Assembly: GCA_022601635.1 (NCBI GenBank)
Contig: JAJACG010000024.1
Coordinates: 62,001 to 126,000 of the forward strand
Reading direction: 5' to 3'
DNA: 64,000 bases
DNA from: Chlamydiales bacterium
GTDB lineage: Bacteria > Chlamydiota > Chlamydiia > Chlamydiales > JAAKFR01
Both the position numbers and the translations under genes were made by a program. Below, piece after piece: positions 9,846 to 18,388 of the stretch. The notes below the pieces were generated by a model. It did no database searches. It was given only the letters and a program-made list of their open reading frames with translations, and was not told where the DNA came from. The first letter of the stretch is position 1; each line of letters opens with the position of its first letter.

Positions 9846-10965
9846 AACGATCAGCCAGATCTTTCCTAGACTCGATTGTATTTATTTAGATTCAGCGGCG
9901 ACAACGCTCACACCGCAATGTGTGATCGATGCGATGAATCGCTACTTTAGCGAGCAAGAGGGAACAGTGCATCGCGCTGTCTACAGCTATGCGCAAGAGG
10001 CCACCGCCCTCTACCTGGAGGCGCGTGAAGCAGTGGCTGATTTCATCAACTCCAAAGAGGAGATCATTTTTACTCGCGGTACAACAGCCAGCTTAAATCT
10101 TCTAGCGCGCTCACTTACCCCCAAAAAGGTGGTTGTAACTGAGACGGAGCATCATTCAAACATTGTGCCGTGGCAGCTTGTTGGTGCCCAAGTGGTGCCG
10201 ATCCCTGTCAACGATGCTGGAGAGCTGATCCTCGATAACCTCGATGAGTTGCTTGAAGGTGCTGACTTGCTTAGCGTTGCCCACGTCTGTAATGTGACTG
10301 GAACGGTCCATCCAGTTGAGGAGCTGGCCAAAAGGGCGCATGCGCATGATATTCCGATTGCTGTCGATGGTGCGCAGGCTGTTGGTCATATTCCTGTTGA
10401 TGTGAGCAATTTCGATTTTTACGCCTTTTCGGGGCACAAGATGTATGGTCCAACTGGCATCGGTGTTCTTCATGGAAAGCGCTCATTATTGGAGCAGATG
10501 CCACCTGTTGAGGGTGGTGGTGATATGATTGAGAGTGTGACCTTTGAAAAGAGCACCTACAATAGTTTACCGCTTAAATTTGAGGCTGGCACACCGCCAA
10601 TTGCTCAAGCGATTGGTTTGAAGGCAGCCATCGATTTTTTGCATGAGACTCCCAAGCCCGATCTTCTTGCCTATGCCACTAAAAAGTTAGAGGCAATCGA
10701 GGGACTAAGGATCATTGGGACAGCCCAAAAGAAGGTCGGTATTGTTTCTTTTGTGATTGAGGGGTTTCATCCTCTTGACATTGCAACGCTTTTGGATTGT
10801 CGTAAGATTGCTGTGCGTTCGGGCCATATGTGTAGCCAGCCGACGATGGCTCGCTTTGGAGTGAGTAGCTGCCTGCGCGCATCGTTTGGGATCTATAACT
10901 GTGAAGCTGATATTGATGCGTTAGCAGAAGCTCTTGAGTCTATATTGCAGACGATTTCTTGCTGA
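9832..10965 (+). CDS. sufS: Cysteine desulfurase SufS
   Basis: 377 residues, group II PLP-dependent cysteine desulfurase supplying persulfide sulfur to SufBCD. Visible are the PLP Lys203 in FSGHKMYGPTG, Asp179 in AVDGAQ, the E-H-H-S-N stretch (106-110) and the active-site Cys334 in RSGHMCSQP. It is the last gene of the suf operon. No SufE or SufU partner is seen beside it, so the acceptor must be encoded elsewhere. Its final 45 bp overlap the convergent deacetylase gene. Confidence 0.96.
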   Translation: MNCPKTISQIFPRLDCIYLDSAATTLTPQCVIDAMNRYFSEQEGTVHRAVYSYAQEATALYLEAREAVADFINSKEEIIFTRGTTASLNLLARSLTPKKVVVTETEHHSNIVPWQLVGAQVVPIPVNDAGELILDNLDELLEGADLLSVAHVCNVTGTVHPVEELAKRAHAHDIPIAVDGAQAVGHIPVDVSNFDFYAFSGHKMYGPTGIGVLHGKRSLLEQMPPVEGGGDMIESVTFEKSTYNSLPLKFEAGTPPIAQAIGLKAAIDFLHETPKPDLLAYATKKLEAIEGLRIIGTAQKKVGIVSFVIEGFHPLDIATLLDCRKIAVRSGHMCSQPTMARFGVSSCLRASFGIYNCEADIDALAEALESILQTISC

Positions 10966-11628
10966 GAAGAGAGCAGAGGGGCTCTTCATATTATCACCGC
11001 AGACACGCATTAAAGGTTTTGAGCTGTGCCATGACCCAATGGCGCCATTGCCGATGCGAAAGGCGTAGGGATAGTGCGTGGAGACAAAGGTGTGGACGTG
11101 GCTGTTGACACGCCCAAAGGGGTAGATGAAAGAGGTGACGGCTTGTGGCAGGCGCGCCTCCAAAATCTCACGACTCTGGATCACCTCGCGGTTGAGATCG
11201 ACAAAATCGAAGGTGAGGTTGCAATGCATATGGGAGTGCGAGGCAACTTCCACGAGCCCGCTCTGCACCATCTCTTCCAACTCGACCCAGCTGCAAAAGG
11301 GCGCTTTTTGATCAAAGAAGCCATCTTGCATCGCCATCGTATAGGGAATGGCTAAGCGCTCTTCAGGATCAAGCTCAGTCGACTCGATGATGTAGCGGGT
11401 AGCAACGCCGACAAGTGCGCGCATCTTGAATTTCTTGAGCAGCGGGAAGACATAGTGGTAGAAGTCAAAGGAGGCATCATCAAAGGTGAGGCAGATACCC
11501 CTCTTGCTATCATCACCAGGCAAAATTGTTTCAAAGCGCGTTGAAAGCCACTCCAAGTGGCGCTCCATCATCTCCAACGTATTGGAAAACTTGCCATCCC
11601 CAATTCTGTGATACATCAGTGCTAACAT
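10921..11628 (-). CDS. NodB-type polysaccharide deacetylase
   Basis: 235 residues. The NodB homology domain shows motif 1 TFDDA (48-52, catalytic Asp and metal Asp) and motif 2 H-S-H-M-H (131-135, the H-[ST]-x-x-H metal ligands). The family removes N- or O-acetyl groups from sugars. No secretion signal is evident, so the substrate may be cytoplasmic or membrane-linked. The start overlaps the end of the family 2 glycosyltransferase by 7 bp, so the two form an operon, probably for LPS or surface glycan modification. The end overlaps sufS. Confidence 0.82.
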   Translation of the reverse strand: MLALMYHRIGDGKFSNTLEMMERHLEWLSTRFETILPGDDSKRGICLTFDDASFDFYHYVFPLLKKFKMRALVGVATRYIIESTELDPEERLAIPYTMAMQDGFFDQKAPFCSWVELEEMVQSGLVEVASHSHMHCNLTFDFVDLNREVIQSREILEARLPQAVTSFIYPFGRVNSHVHTFVSTHYPYAFRIGNGAIGSWHSSKPLMRVCGDNMKSPSALFSARNRLQYRLKSFC

Positions 11629-12344
11629 TGCGCCTCATAGAGCTTCATATATTTATAAAAGGCGGTGTGGCCGATGTAGGCGGAGATCAAAAAGCCGCGG
11701 TAGCCACCTAAAAAGCCGCGCTTGAAGATGTAATACTTTAGAAAGGCGAAGCTACCATGAAATAGAGCTGTCCACGGTGTTGCTCTTTTTTTGCTCTGCT
11801 CGGCAAAGAGGTTGGTGTAGCGTTCCATCTTGATGAGGAAGTCGGAGACGCTGCTGTAAGAGTGGTGAAAAACAGGGTGAACAAACCGGCTTATATTTAG
11901 CCCTTCGACCTTGACTCCCTCATGCACCTGCGCTTCAGTAAAGGAGGTCTCATTTCTGTTATAGAGGCGGATATGTTCTTCTGGATCCCAGATGTAAACC
12001 CGCTTGCCACGATAGAAATTTTGGAAGGGAAGGGAGTAGACGTGGCCCTTTTGCGGTTTAAAATTCTGGAACTCTTCGATGAGCTTGGGGGAGAGGATTT
12101 CGTCGGCGTCGATGGATAGGATCCAGTTATGTCTGGCTAAAGAGGCAGCTTGATTGTGCGCCTTACCAAAGCCTTCGAAGGTTTTTTTGTGGATGGTAAC
12201 ATTGGGAAACTGTTGGGCTATTTCGATAGTGCGATCTGTGGATCCGGTGTCAAAGAGGAGGATTTGCTCAAACTGTGTGAGGGAGCTGAGGACCTGCTGG
12301 ATTGTTTTTTCGCCATTTTTGATGACGATGGTAACGCTGATCAT
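11622..12344 (-). CDS. Family 2 glycosyltransferase (WaaE/KdtX-like)
   Basis: 240 residues with a GT-A fold. The nucleotide-sugar site shows V-T-I-V-I-K-N at the N-terminus, D-T-G-S-T-D (32-37), and the D-x-D-type motif SIDADE (77-82). The overall pattern, with E-E-H-I-R-L-Y and a C-terminal amphipathic region, is like inner-core LPS beta-glucosyltransferases. It probably adds a sugar to lipooligosaccharide at the inner membrane; the acceptor is not known from sequence. It is the first gene of a two-gene unit with the deacetylase. A terminator hairpin lies just upstream of its ATG, so it should have its own promoter close to the start. Confidence 0.82.
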   Translation of the reverse strand: MISVTIVIKNGEKTIQQVLSSLTQFEQILLFDTGSTDRTIEIAQQFPNVTIHKKTFEGFGKAHNQAASLARHNWILSIDADEILSPKLIEEFQNFKPQKGHVYSLPFQNFYRGKRVYIWDPEEHIRLYNRNETSFTEAQVHEGVKVEGLNISRFVHPVFHHSYSSVSDFLIKMERYTNLFAEQSKKRATPWTALFHGSFAFLKYYIFKRGFLGGYRGFLISAYIGHTAFYKYMKLYEAQC

Positions 12345-12361
12345 GGGGGTGAGTGTAGCAG

Positions 12362-12399
12362 AAAGAAGAAAACCCCTCCACCTTTTGAGGGTGGAGGGG
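12362..12399 (-). terminator. Strong intrinsic terminator, minus strand
   Basis: A perfect 10-bp stem (12373-12382 with 12390-12399, CCCCTCCACC against GGTGGAGGGG) with a 7-base loop. On the minus strand it is followed by a T-rich tract (TTTTCTTCTTTC). It therefore ends transcription coming from the minus-strand region to its right, just 13 bases after the stop of the small ORF, and separates that from the glycosyltransferase gene. Confidence 0.82.
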
Positions 12400-12411
12400 T
12401 CATCAGTAGAG

Positions 12412-12549
12412 TTAGAAAGAGACTGTGATCGATCCGCTGATGACCACGATATCTTCCTTGTTGGGACGATCGCATTCTTTTTTTGTATCGACCCTTTCTA
12501 CCTCGAGTGTGACACTATGTTGACTCAAGGGTATTCTCCTAAATTCCAT
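12412..12549 (-). CDS. Possible 45-residue protein ahead of a terminator
   Basis: A short ORF, ATG to TAA, beginning MEFRRIPLSQ and ending ISGSITVSF. It is charged in the middle and beta-prone at the end. No family is recognised. The best evidence is position: a perfect intrinsic terminator follows the stop by 13 bases on the same strand, so something is transcribed here. The same frame is open upstream of the ATG for 15 codons to a TAG, through a twice-repeated segment rich in Trp codons. It could be a small gene, the end of a decayed gene, or the tail of a non-coding RNA. Confidence 0.35.
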   Translation of the reverse strand: MEFRRIPLSQHSVTLEVERVDTKKECDRPNKEDIVVISGSITVSF

Positions 12550-13070
12550 ACTTGGATCTGACTCCAAGTTCCAGGCTCTAATCCAGTTCCAAATCTAATC
12601 CGGTGTGGCTTTGAGCGCGCGAAACAGTCACCTCCTTTTTGGCTCCAGGCGGGGCCTGACATCCACGTCGATTAGATGGTGTAGCTATTAAAAATAGTTA
12701 CAGCCTCTTTATAGCAGGATGATTGCCAACCAATCAAGGGGGGGTTTGGGATTTATCAAGTTTATCTGGAATTTTGGCTGATTTTGTCGCGATTACGGGA
12801 GCTCATCGCTTCCGTGGAAGCTCTGCTGATATCCATCTACTATCTTCCGCTACAATTTGCGGCCCAGCTTCATTTTCGATCTCACCAACCACCAGTGGTT
12901 GCCTCACTCTCCAAATCTCTCTGTGCCTCAAATTCTAACGAAATCTACCAGACGGCTATTCAGCATCGCTTCCTTGACCGATCTCTCGCTTGCCGTGTTC
13001 GTTTACACTGTCTGCGCTCGAGATCGATCAACTCACAGCAAAATCCCCAAAAGTGCTTGTTGTCAGATTA
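12550..13070. other. Sparse intergenic region between the terminator block and the ankyrin gene
   Basis: About 520 bp with no convincing gene. It contains a degenerate direct repeat on the minus strand (two units starting ATTAGA near 12558-12600). It also holds a diverged copy of the inverted-repeat element (12815-12975). Its downstream flank (12976-13070) is T/C-rich and featureless. Several short plus-strand frames run through it but lack start signals and protein-like composition. It looks like decayed sequence. Confidence 0.5.
12815..12975. repeat. Diverged copy of the 165-bp inverted-repeat element
   Basis: 161 bp aligned end to end with the copies at 32-41 kb. The left end is GGAAGCTCTGCTGATA; the right end, reverse-complemented, is AAGGAAGCGATGCTGAATA. 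Inside, CTTCCGC, the CTTCATT block and AACGAAATCTACCAGACGG match the copy at 41066-41230. The central stem is AACCAC-CA-GTGGTT (12887-12892/12895-12900), which keeps pairing although the bases differ from the other copies. This indicates an old member of the family under, or once under, structural constraint. Confidence 0.6.
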
Positions 13071-14501
13071 TTAGCTGTGCGGTTTGCCACCGTGAGCCTG
13101 AATCCAACGACCTACTTTGCTGCTATTTTGAGCCCACTCATCTGTCCCAGCAAAGCTTTCCAACCAACTTCCTGCTCGTGTAGAACGAGCTACATCAGCT
13201 GCTTTTTGCGCCTGACTCCGTCTATCAATGACTGCTGTCAAAATCACTTTCGCTGCGCCATAGCGCTGCTTGTACAGCCCCTGCAATCTCTTTTTCGAAG
13301 ATGCTGCTGTTTTGAGCTCTAGAGCTAACTGATTATTGCGACGCAAGATAGCAAAGTCTAGAGCTGTATAGCCAGCGGTTGTCTTCTCATCCCTAAGCTC
13401 TGGACACATTTTAACCATTGCCTTGACTAGCTGCAAGCATGGGAAGTTTGGCGGTTGACTTCCTTCATCGCCCTTAGCAACAAGCAGGTGAAGTGCATTG
13501 ACTCCTGCTGTCGATTTGAGCTTCAGCTTGCCCTTCTTTAATTCGATCATCTTCAATGCCATCTCATGATGTCCAGCAGCGATAGCGACCATCAAAGGAG
13601 TTTGTCCAGATGTATCTTGCGCATCAAAATCGACTTGATCAGCAATTTCTGCAACATAGTCGACAAATCTTCCATGTGCAGCTAGAAGGTGTAAAGCAGT
13701 CTGATCGTTCTCAAATGCTTTTGCCTTTAGATCTAAAGAAGTTGTTTTGACATGATCTCTAAGAATTTCAGGTTTAGTCTCTTCAGGGATAAATAGATCG
13801 TCCAGAAGCTCACTAAACTGTTGGTGATAAGAGGCAGTACGTTTGGCTGCTTGCTCAGCTTTAAACTGTGCATTGAGCGCTTCTAACTCTTTGGTTTTTT
13901 CTTCTAGCTGAGCACTAGCACCCTCTAATTGGGCCTGCTGGTCACCTAATGCTTGAACCCCGACTACAGTTTCAGTAACTCTTGTAGCAGTTCGAACAGC
14001 AGTAGGTTGATTTACATTTTCTGGTTGTTGTGCAGGACGAGTGATTGGAGAAGGAGGGCTATAGAGTGACGGAGGTAAAGGTGGTGGGTTCGGGATCTCC
14101 GGCTGTGTATCTGCTGCATGAGGTTGGGGCTCGGGAGCTGCTTCAGGAAGTTGAGGCTCGGGAGCTGCTTCAGGAAGTTGAGGTTCGAGAACTGCTTCAG
14201 GCTGTGCAGCTGCTGCGGCCTCCTCTTCAGCATCGGGCTCAAGATCACTCTCATCCAGCCCTACAACAGGTTCGTTAGCCACTTCAGGTTGAGGATCAGA
14301 TTCGTCAGCCTCTTCGCGCTTTTTTGAAGCTTGCCAAATCGCTACTGAACCGAGAAGAACCGCCGCACTCGCTGGTGAATAAGCAACCGGTGCCTGCAAA
14401 CGCCCCAACGCCCCTAATGCTACCAATGTGACTACAGATGCCAAAGCACCCGCTCCCAAAACTGACCAAGCAACTTTCTGACTACCTTCAATACGATCCA
14501 T
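13071..14501 (-). CDS. Ankyrin-repeat protein with N-terminal double hydrophobic segment (Inc-like)
   Basis: 476 residues. Two adjacent hydrophobic segments (about 11-33 and 39-58) with a short turn resemble the bilobed domain of chlamydial inclusion-membrane proteins. An acidic, Pro/Glu/Ala-rich linker follows (about 62-180), containing 9-residue repeats of the PEAAPEPQL type. A coiled coil lies near 188-220, and ankyrin repeats cover about 260-400 (ALHLLAAHG, TPLMVAIAAGH, NALHLLVAKG, TALDFAILRR). Such proteins are candidate type III effectors that bind host proteins. RBS AGAGG precedes the ATG. There is no operon partner. The ankyrin call is firm; the effector role is inference. Confidence 0.82.
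   Translation of the reverse strand: MDRIEGSQKVAWSVLGAGALASVVTLVALGALGRLQAPVAYSPASAAVLLGSVAIWQASKKREEADESDPQPEVANEPVVGLDESDLEPDAEEEAAAAAQPEAVLEPQLPEAAPEPQLPEAAPEPQPHAADTQPEIPNPPPLPPSLYSPPSPITRPAQQPENVNQPTAVRTATRVTETVVGVQALGDQQAQLEGASAQLEEKTKELEALNAQFKAEQAAKRTASYHQQFSELLDDLFIPEETKPEILRDHVKTTSLDLKAKAFENDQTALHLLAAHGRFVDYVAEIADQVDFDAQDTSGQTPLMVAIAAGHHEMALKMIELKKGKLKLKSTAGVNALHLLVAKGDEGSQPPNFPCLQLVKAMVKMCPELRDEKTTAGYTALDFAILRRNNQLALELKTAASSKKRLQGLYKQRYGAAKVILTAVIDRRSQAQKAADVARSTRAGSWLESFAGTDEWAQNSSKVGRWIQAHGGKPHS
14129..14209 (+). repeat. 27-bp tandem repeat inside the ankyrin gene
   Basis: Two identical 27-bp units (14129-14155 and 14156-14182) and a third imperfect unit (to 14209). On the minus strand they encode the nonapeptide repeats of the Pro/Glu-rich linker. 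In-frame repeats of this type can expand or contract without breaking the gene. Confidence 0.8.
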
Positions 14502-14597
14502 GTAAACCTCTTATTTTGTTATATTTTAACACCATTTGAGGTGGAATTCCATAAAAGATAATATTTCAATTTTTTCTCAAATTAAAGAGTTGCTATA

Positions 14598-15821
14598 GTG
14601 CCGATCATGAAGAAGTGCACCTCTCTACTATTTGGGATCGAACTCTCCCTGATCTTCGCCTCAGGCCTCATCGTAGGAGTCAATCTTCTCTGGATCTTCC
14701 CTGCTGCCCTCTTCATCTACATGATGAGTGGCGGAATGCTCTTCTATAAATTAATATTTGATGATATGAGCAAGAGACGGATGCGCCGTAAGCTAACCCG
14801 CCGCTGGCTTCTGCTCACAGCCCTCATCGGTTGGCTCGTGCCCCTCTGGCTCATCACCTCATTCTTCGCCCTATTTACTTTCAGAGCGTGGATCACCTCA
14901 CTCTTCTCCACCTTCAAAAGAAGAAGATGGTTTCAAAGTAGGCTCGCTATCGTCGGCTCCGATCAGCTAGCAGATAAGCTTGGACGTATCTACTGGTCTG
15001 GCTACCGCATTATCGCTCTTGATCCCAAAGTAGAGGATCTAGAAAAACTGCGCATCCAAGAGCTTTGGCTCGCCTTTCCCATTTCTCAGCAAGAGAAAGC
15101 TCTGCCCTACTTAGAAGCGTTGGCTCATAGCACTGTCAATATCAAATTAATTCCCGATCTCACAAGTGTCGCTCCAATCAATCTTGGCGCGTCCAATATC
15201 GGCTCTATGATTGCTATCCATCTACGCGATACACCCATGCAGGGCATCAATCGGATGGTTAAATACTTGGAAGATAGAGTGCTAGCAGCTGGTATTTTAC
15301 TTATTGCAAGCCCCGTCATGCTCATGGCTGCAATCGTTGTTAAACTCTCCTCACCAGGCCCCATCTTCTACAGACAAGAACGTCTTTCATGGAACAATCA
15401 ACCCTTCTGGATGCTCAAATTTAGAACAATGCCCATTACTGCCGAAGCGGCAAGTGGTCCCGTTTGGGCCTCATCATCTGATAGTCGAACCACCTTTGTT
15501 GGCAAGTGGATGCGCAAACTCTGTATTGATGAGCTGCCGCAATTTTGGAATGTGCTGCGAGGCGAAATGTCCATTGTTGGACCAAGACCAGAAAGACCGC
15601 ACTTCATTCGCCAGTTCAAGGAAGAAGTTCCTTGCTACATGCAAAAGCATATGGTCAAAGCTGGCATCACAGGACTAGCTCAGATCCGAGGCTTTCGCGG
15701 ACAGACAGATCTCTCTAAGCGAATCGACTATGATTTACAATATATCCGCGAATGGTCACTATGGTTGGATCTAAAAATCATAGCTATGACTCTGATCAAG
15801 GGATTTAAAAATGCCTACTAA
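14598..15821 (+). CDS. Polyprenyl-phosphate sugar-1-phosphate transferase (WbaP/WcaJ family)
   Basis: 407 residues. Two N-terminal membrane regions (about 8-55 and 68-105) lead into a short Rossmann-like middle part. A further membrane segment (near 230-250) opens the catalytic bacterial sugar transferase domain (about 220-407), with K-F-R-T-M, D-E-L-P-Q, N-V-L-R-G-E-M-S and V-G-P-R-P. The enzyme loads the first sugar phosphate onto undecaprenyl phosphate for capsule, O-antigen or exopolysaccharide. The start is the GTG at 14598 or an ATG three codons on. It overlaps galE by 11 bp. It is a likely partner of the Wza/Wzz pair 9 kb away. Confidence 0.88.
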   Translation: MPIMKKCTSLLFGIELSLIFASGLIVGVNLLWIFPAALFIYMMSGGMLFYKLIFDDMSKRRMRRKLTRRWLLLTALIGWLVPLWLITSFFALFTFRAWITSLFSTFKRRRWFQSRLAIVGSDQLADKLGRIYWSGYRIIALDPKVEDLEKLRIQELWLAFPISQQEKALPYLEALAHSTVNIKLIPDLTSVAPINLGASNIGSMIAIHLRDTPMQGINRMVKYLEDRVLAAGILLIASPVMLMAAIVVKLSSPGPIFYRQERLSWNNQPFWMLKFRTMPITAEAASGPVWASSSDSRTTFVGKWMRKLCIDELPQFWNVLRGEMSIVGPRPERPHFIRQFKEEVPCYMQKHMVKAGITGLAQIRGFRGQTDLSKRIDYDLQYIREWSLWLDLKIIAMTLIKGFKNAY

Positions 15822-16797
15822 AACTGTTCTTGTCACAGGCGGCGCCGGTTTTATCGGCTCCCATATGTGCCTCCTCTTGAAACAAAGCGGTTACAATATT
15901 GTCATCTTTGACAATCTGCAAACCGGCTTTACAGATGCAGTTTTTGGTAACTTTGTTGAGGGGGACTTGAAGAATAGAGCTGAGGTTGAGGCACTATTTG
16001 AGGAGTATGAAATTGATGCGGTGATGCATTTTGCTGCATCAACCTCTGTTGGTGATTCAGTCAAAGAGCCCGCTGCCTATTATGAAAACAATGTAGTAGG
16101 CACGCTCAATCTGCTTGAGGCAATGACAAGATTTTCTGTTTCACGGCTGATTTTTTCTTCGACAGCGGCTGTTTATGGTGAGCCAAAGAGGATGCCTATT
16201 TTGGAGCAGGCTGCAAAAGAGCCATGTAATCCCTATGGCAGAACGAAGTGGATCTGTGAGCAGCTGTTGCAAGACTTCCCCATTTCATCAATTGCCTTTC
16301 GCTACTTCAATGCAGCAGGTGGTGATGCACAGCAAAGAACAGGTGAGCGGCGCAATCCCCTTTCTCATCTAATACCCATTGTACTTGAGGTAGCGCAAAA
16401 AAAACGTCCCTTCATTGAACTTTTTGGTGACGACTATGAGACGCGAGATGGCAGCTGTGTGCGAGATTTTGTCCATGTGAGCGATATCTGTGAGGCGCAT
16501 CTTTTGGGCCTCAAAAGGCTTTTTGAGGGGGAATTTTCTTCAGTCTACAACTTGGGCAGTGGCAGTGGCCATTCAGTGTTGGAGGTTGTAGAGATGGCGC
16601 GTCAGTTGACCAAAAAAGAGATTCCACTTCAAGTGGGAAAGAGAAGGGTGGGTGATTGCATGGAGTTGATCGCCAGCAGCGAGCTTGCGAAAAGGGAGCT
16701 TGGCTGGGAGCCTAAACGTAGTGACTTACAGACAATGATTCTAGACACTTGGCGCTGGATGGAGCATCTCCAAAGTGATGCCGCCCTCACTAAATAG
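15811..16797 (+). CDS. galE: UDP-glucose 4-epimerase
   Basis: 328 residues, extended short-chain dehydrogenase. The NAD-binding G-G-A-G-F-I-G-S-H is at 10-18, the catalytic Tyr142-x-x-x-Lys146 (YGRTK) and the active-site Ser/Thr stretch SSTAA at 116-120. The sugar-binding Y-F-N-A-A-G is present. It interconverts UDP-glucose and UDP-galactose (or the acetylated forms). It lies in an operon with the sugar transferase (11-bp overlap), supplying its nucleotide sugar. The 3' end overlaps the convergent TPR gene by 57 bp. Confidence 0.92.
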   Translation: MPTKTVLVTGGAGFIGSHMCLLLKQSGYNIVIFDNLQTGFTDAVFGNFVEGDLKNRAEVEALFEEYEIDAVMHFAASTSVGDSVKEPAAYYENNVVGTLNLLEAMTRFSVSRLIFSSTAAVYGEPKRMPILEQAAKEPCNPYGRTKWICEQLLQDFPISSIAFRYFNAAGGDAQQRTGERRNPLSHLIPIVLEVAQKKRPFIELFGDDYETRDGSCVRDFVHVSDICEAHLLGLKRLFEGEFSSVYNLGSGSGHSVLEVVEMARQLTKKEIPLQVGKRRVGDCMELIASSELAKRELGWEPKRSDLQTMILDTWRWMEHLQSDAALTK

Positions 16798-17367
16798 AGC
16801 CGCCACTTCACTGTAGCGCTCATGTGCATGTAGCTTTTCCCACGATCCCTTTTCACCCAACATGGCAAGACGCATGATCACAAAAGCTTCTAAGATTGAA
16901 CCCCTTTCTGCTTCGATTGTGCGTGTCAAAGCAAGCGCTTGTTCATGCTGATCTTCAGCAATGAGCAAAGAGGCTTTAGCAAAATCACGGTAGGCACTTG
17001 GCAGCTCATTTTGGTTGCGCTCAAGCGCTTTTGAGGCCCAGCTCAAAGCTTTTTGGGGATCATTTTGAGCAAAAAAGCAGGAGGCGAGCATCGGCTGGTA
17101 GAGTTTTAGTTCCGGATGCTTCTGCACAATCGCTTCACAAGAGAGCAGAGATTCTAAATCTATCTGCTCACCGCGCATGAATCTCGAAAAGCAGCGAGAT
17201 GCCATGATGTAATCCTCACGGTTGCCGACATGCTTCTTGCCAAACGCTCTTTCAGTCCAAACGAAGATTGTGGCTAAGATCAAGATAGCCATTAGTCCTT
17301 TTGACCAATGTTTGCGCAGGTACTCAATCCACTTGCTCTCAGGTTCCTGGTATAGATCTAGTGCCAT
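16741..17367 (-). CDS. Single-pass membrane protein with TPR-like domain (YfgM-like layout)
   Basis: 208 residues. A short cytoplasmic N-terminus is followed by one membrane helix (about 26-42) and then helical repeats of TPR type (about 55-180). The layout matches YfgM/TPR_21 proteins that sit beside the Sec translocon and hand over secreted proteins, but identity cannot be fixed by eye. It is divergent from the glycosyltransferase at 17426 (58 bp between starts). It overlaps galE at its 3' end. Confidence 0.55.
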   Translation of the reverse strand: MALDLYQEPESKWIEYLRKHWSKGLMAILILATIFVWTERAFGKKHVGNREDYIMASRCFSRFMRGEQIDLESLLSCEAIVQKHPELKLYQPMLASCFFAQNDPQKALSWASKALERNQNELPSAYRDFAKASLLIAEDQHEQALALTRTIEAERGSILEAFVIMRLAMLGEKGSWEKLHAHERYSEVAALFSEGGITLEMLHPAPSV

Positions 17368-17425
17368 AGTTGTTCCTTGAATTCTTCGTCATAAATTGCT
17401 ACAGTCTAGCTTTAGTTAGGTATAA

Positions 17426-18388
17426 ATGTCAAAAGTCGCCATCATCAGACGTAATGGATTTGGGGATCTGCTCTGCACATATCCTCTGGTCCTCTACTTT
17501 AAGAAGTATTTTCCGCAGACAGAGCTGACCCTATTTGCGGATGAGCGTAATGCTCCACTGCTTCCCTATCTGCCGCATATCGATCAAAAAGTTGTGCTGC
17601 CCACTTCAGGGAACAAATATTTGCAAGCAGCAAGGGTGGGGATGCGCTTTCGCAAGCAGCGCTTTGATATGGCGATTTCAGGCAAGACCTCGCCAATGAA
17701 GTTGATGGACTTTTTTCTTTTTGCGTTGGGGGCTAAACAGCGAGTAGCGCCTGTTGCGGGAGGTTGGCACCGCCACTTGATCAACGCGCCGATTCAGTTT
17801 GATGAAAAAGAGGCGAAACTGACTCACCAAGCTCTAAAAGCTTTGCGTACAGTGGAGCCGGGCTATACTGATGTGCCTGAAGAGTTTTTCCCAAAAATTG
17901 AGATGAGAGGAGGCGCGCTTGAGCACAGTTTGCAGGGGCCGATTCTTCTTTTGAGCGCTTCGACAACGAGGCCAACATCCCGTTTTGATCCCTTTCGCTA
18001 TAGTGAAGTGGTTAACCGCGTCTACCAAAAAAGCGGTTTTAGCGTGCTGATTGTGGGTCAGAAGCGCGATGAGATTCGCGCGAAAGCGATTGCGCAAGGT
18101 TTACGACTACCCTATTTACTGCATTTTCCTAGATCTTTCGATGAATTCATGGCCTCGATCCACGCTAGTGACTACTTTTTTGGGGGAGATGGGGGAGTGG
18201 CACACATCGCTGCTGCAATGAACAAGAGGCAGGTGGTGCTTTTTGGGGAGACCAATCCAAAAGAGTGGGCGCCGCTTTCACTTAAAGCGCGCACTTTTTA
18301 TGACAGACTACATGTGAACCGATTAGATGATGACCAACTGGAAAATGCTGTACTGGAGATGATGAGTGGAAACGATTGTAGAGATTGA
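17426..18388 (+). CDS. Family 9 glycosyltransferase (ADP-heptose:LPS heptosyltransferase-like)
   Basis: 320 residues with a GT-B fold. The N-terminal motif R-x-x-G-F-G-D-L-L is where GT9 enzymes have R-x-x-G-x-G-D. The C-terminal nucleotide-sugar site is F-G-G-D-G-G-V-A-H-I-A (GT9 consensus G-x-D-x-G-x-x-H). It probably transfers a heptose or similar sugar to lipid A-core at the cytoplasmic face. It overlaps parB by 23 bp, so the two share a transcript although their jobs differ. The nearby LPS-type genes (11622, 23979) support an envelope role. Confidence 0.85.
   Translation: MSKVAIIRRNGFGDLLCTYPLVLYFKKYFPQTELTLFADERNAPLLPYLPHIDQKVVLPTSGNKYLQAARVGMRFRKQRFDMAISGKTSPMKLMDFFLFALGAKQRVAPVAGGWHRHLINAPIQFDEKEAKLTHQALKALRTVEPGYTDVPEEFFPKIEMRGGALEHSLQGPILLLSASTTRPTSRFDPFRYSEVVNRVYQKSGFSVLIVGQKRDEIRAKAIAQGLRLPYLLHFPRSFDEFMASIHASDYFFGGDGGVAHIAAAMNKRQVVLFGETNPKEWAPLSLKARTFYDRLHVNRLDDDQLENAVLEMMSGNDCRD

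Noticed and set aside
12723..13322. Several overlapping plus-strand frames of 70-110 codons
   Set aside because: They run over the diverged repeat and the end of the ankyrin gene, lack ribosome-binding sites, and have Ser/Cys/Leu-rich composition unlike the genuine genes.
14045..14278. Plus-strand frame with repeated V-E-A-R-E-L-L-Q-E units
   Set aside because: It is the mirror of the 27-bp tandem repeat in the ankyrin gene; the repeat pattern comes from the DNA, not from a second protein.
17395..17425. TATAAA directly before the family 9 glycosyltransferase start
   Set aside because: Spacing to the nearest -35-like hexamer is 19 bp and transcription would start inside the gene.
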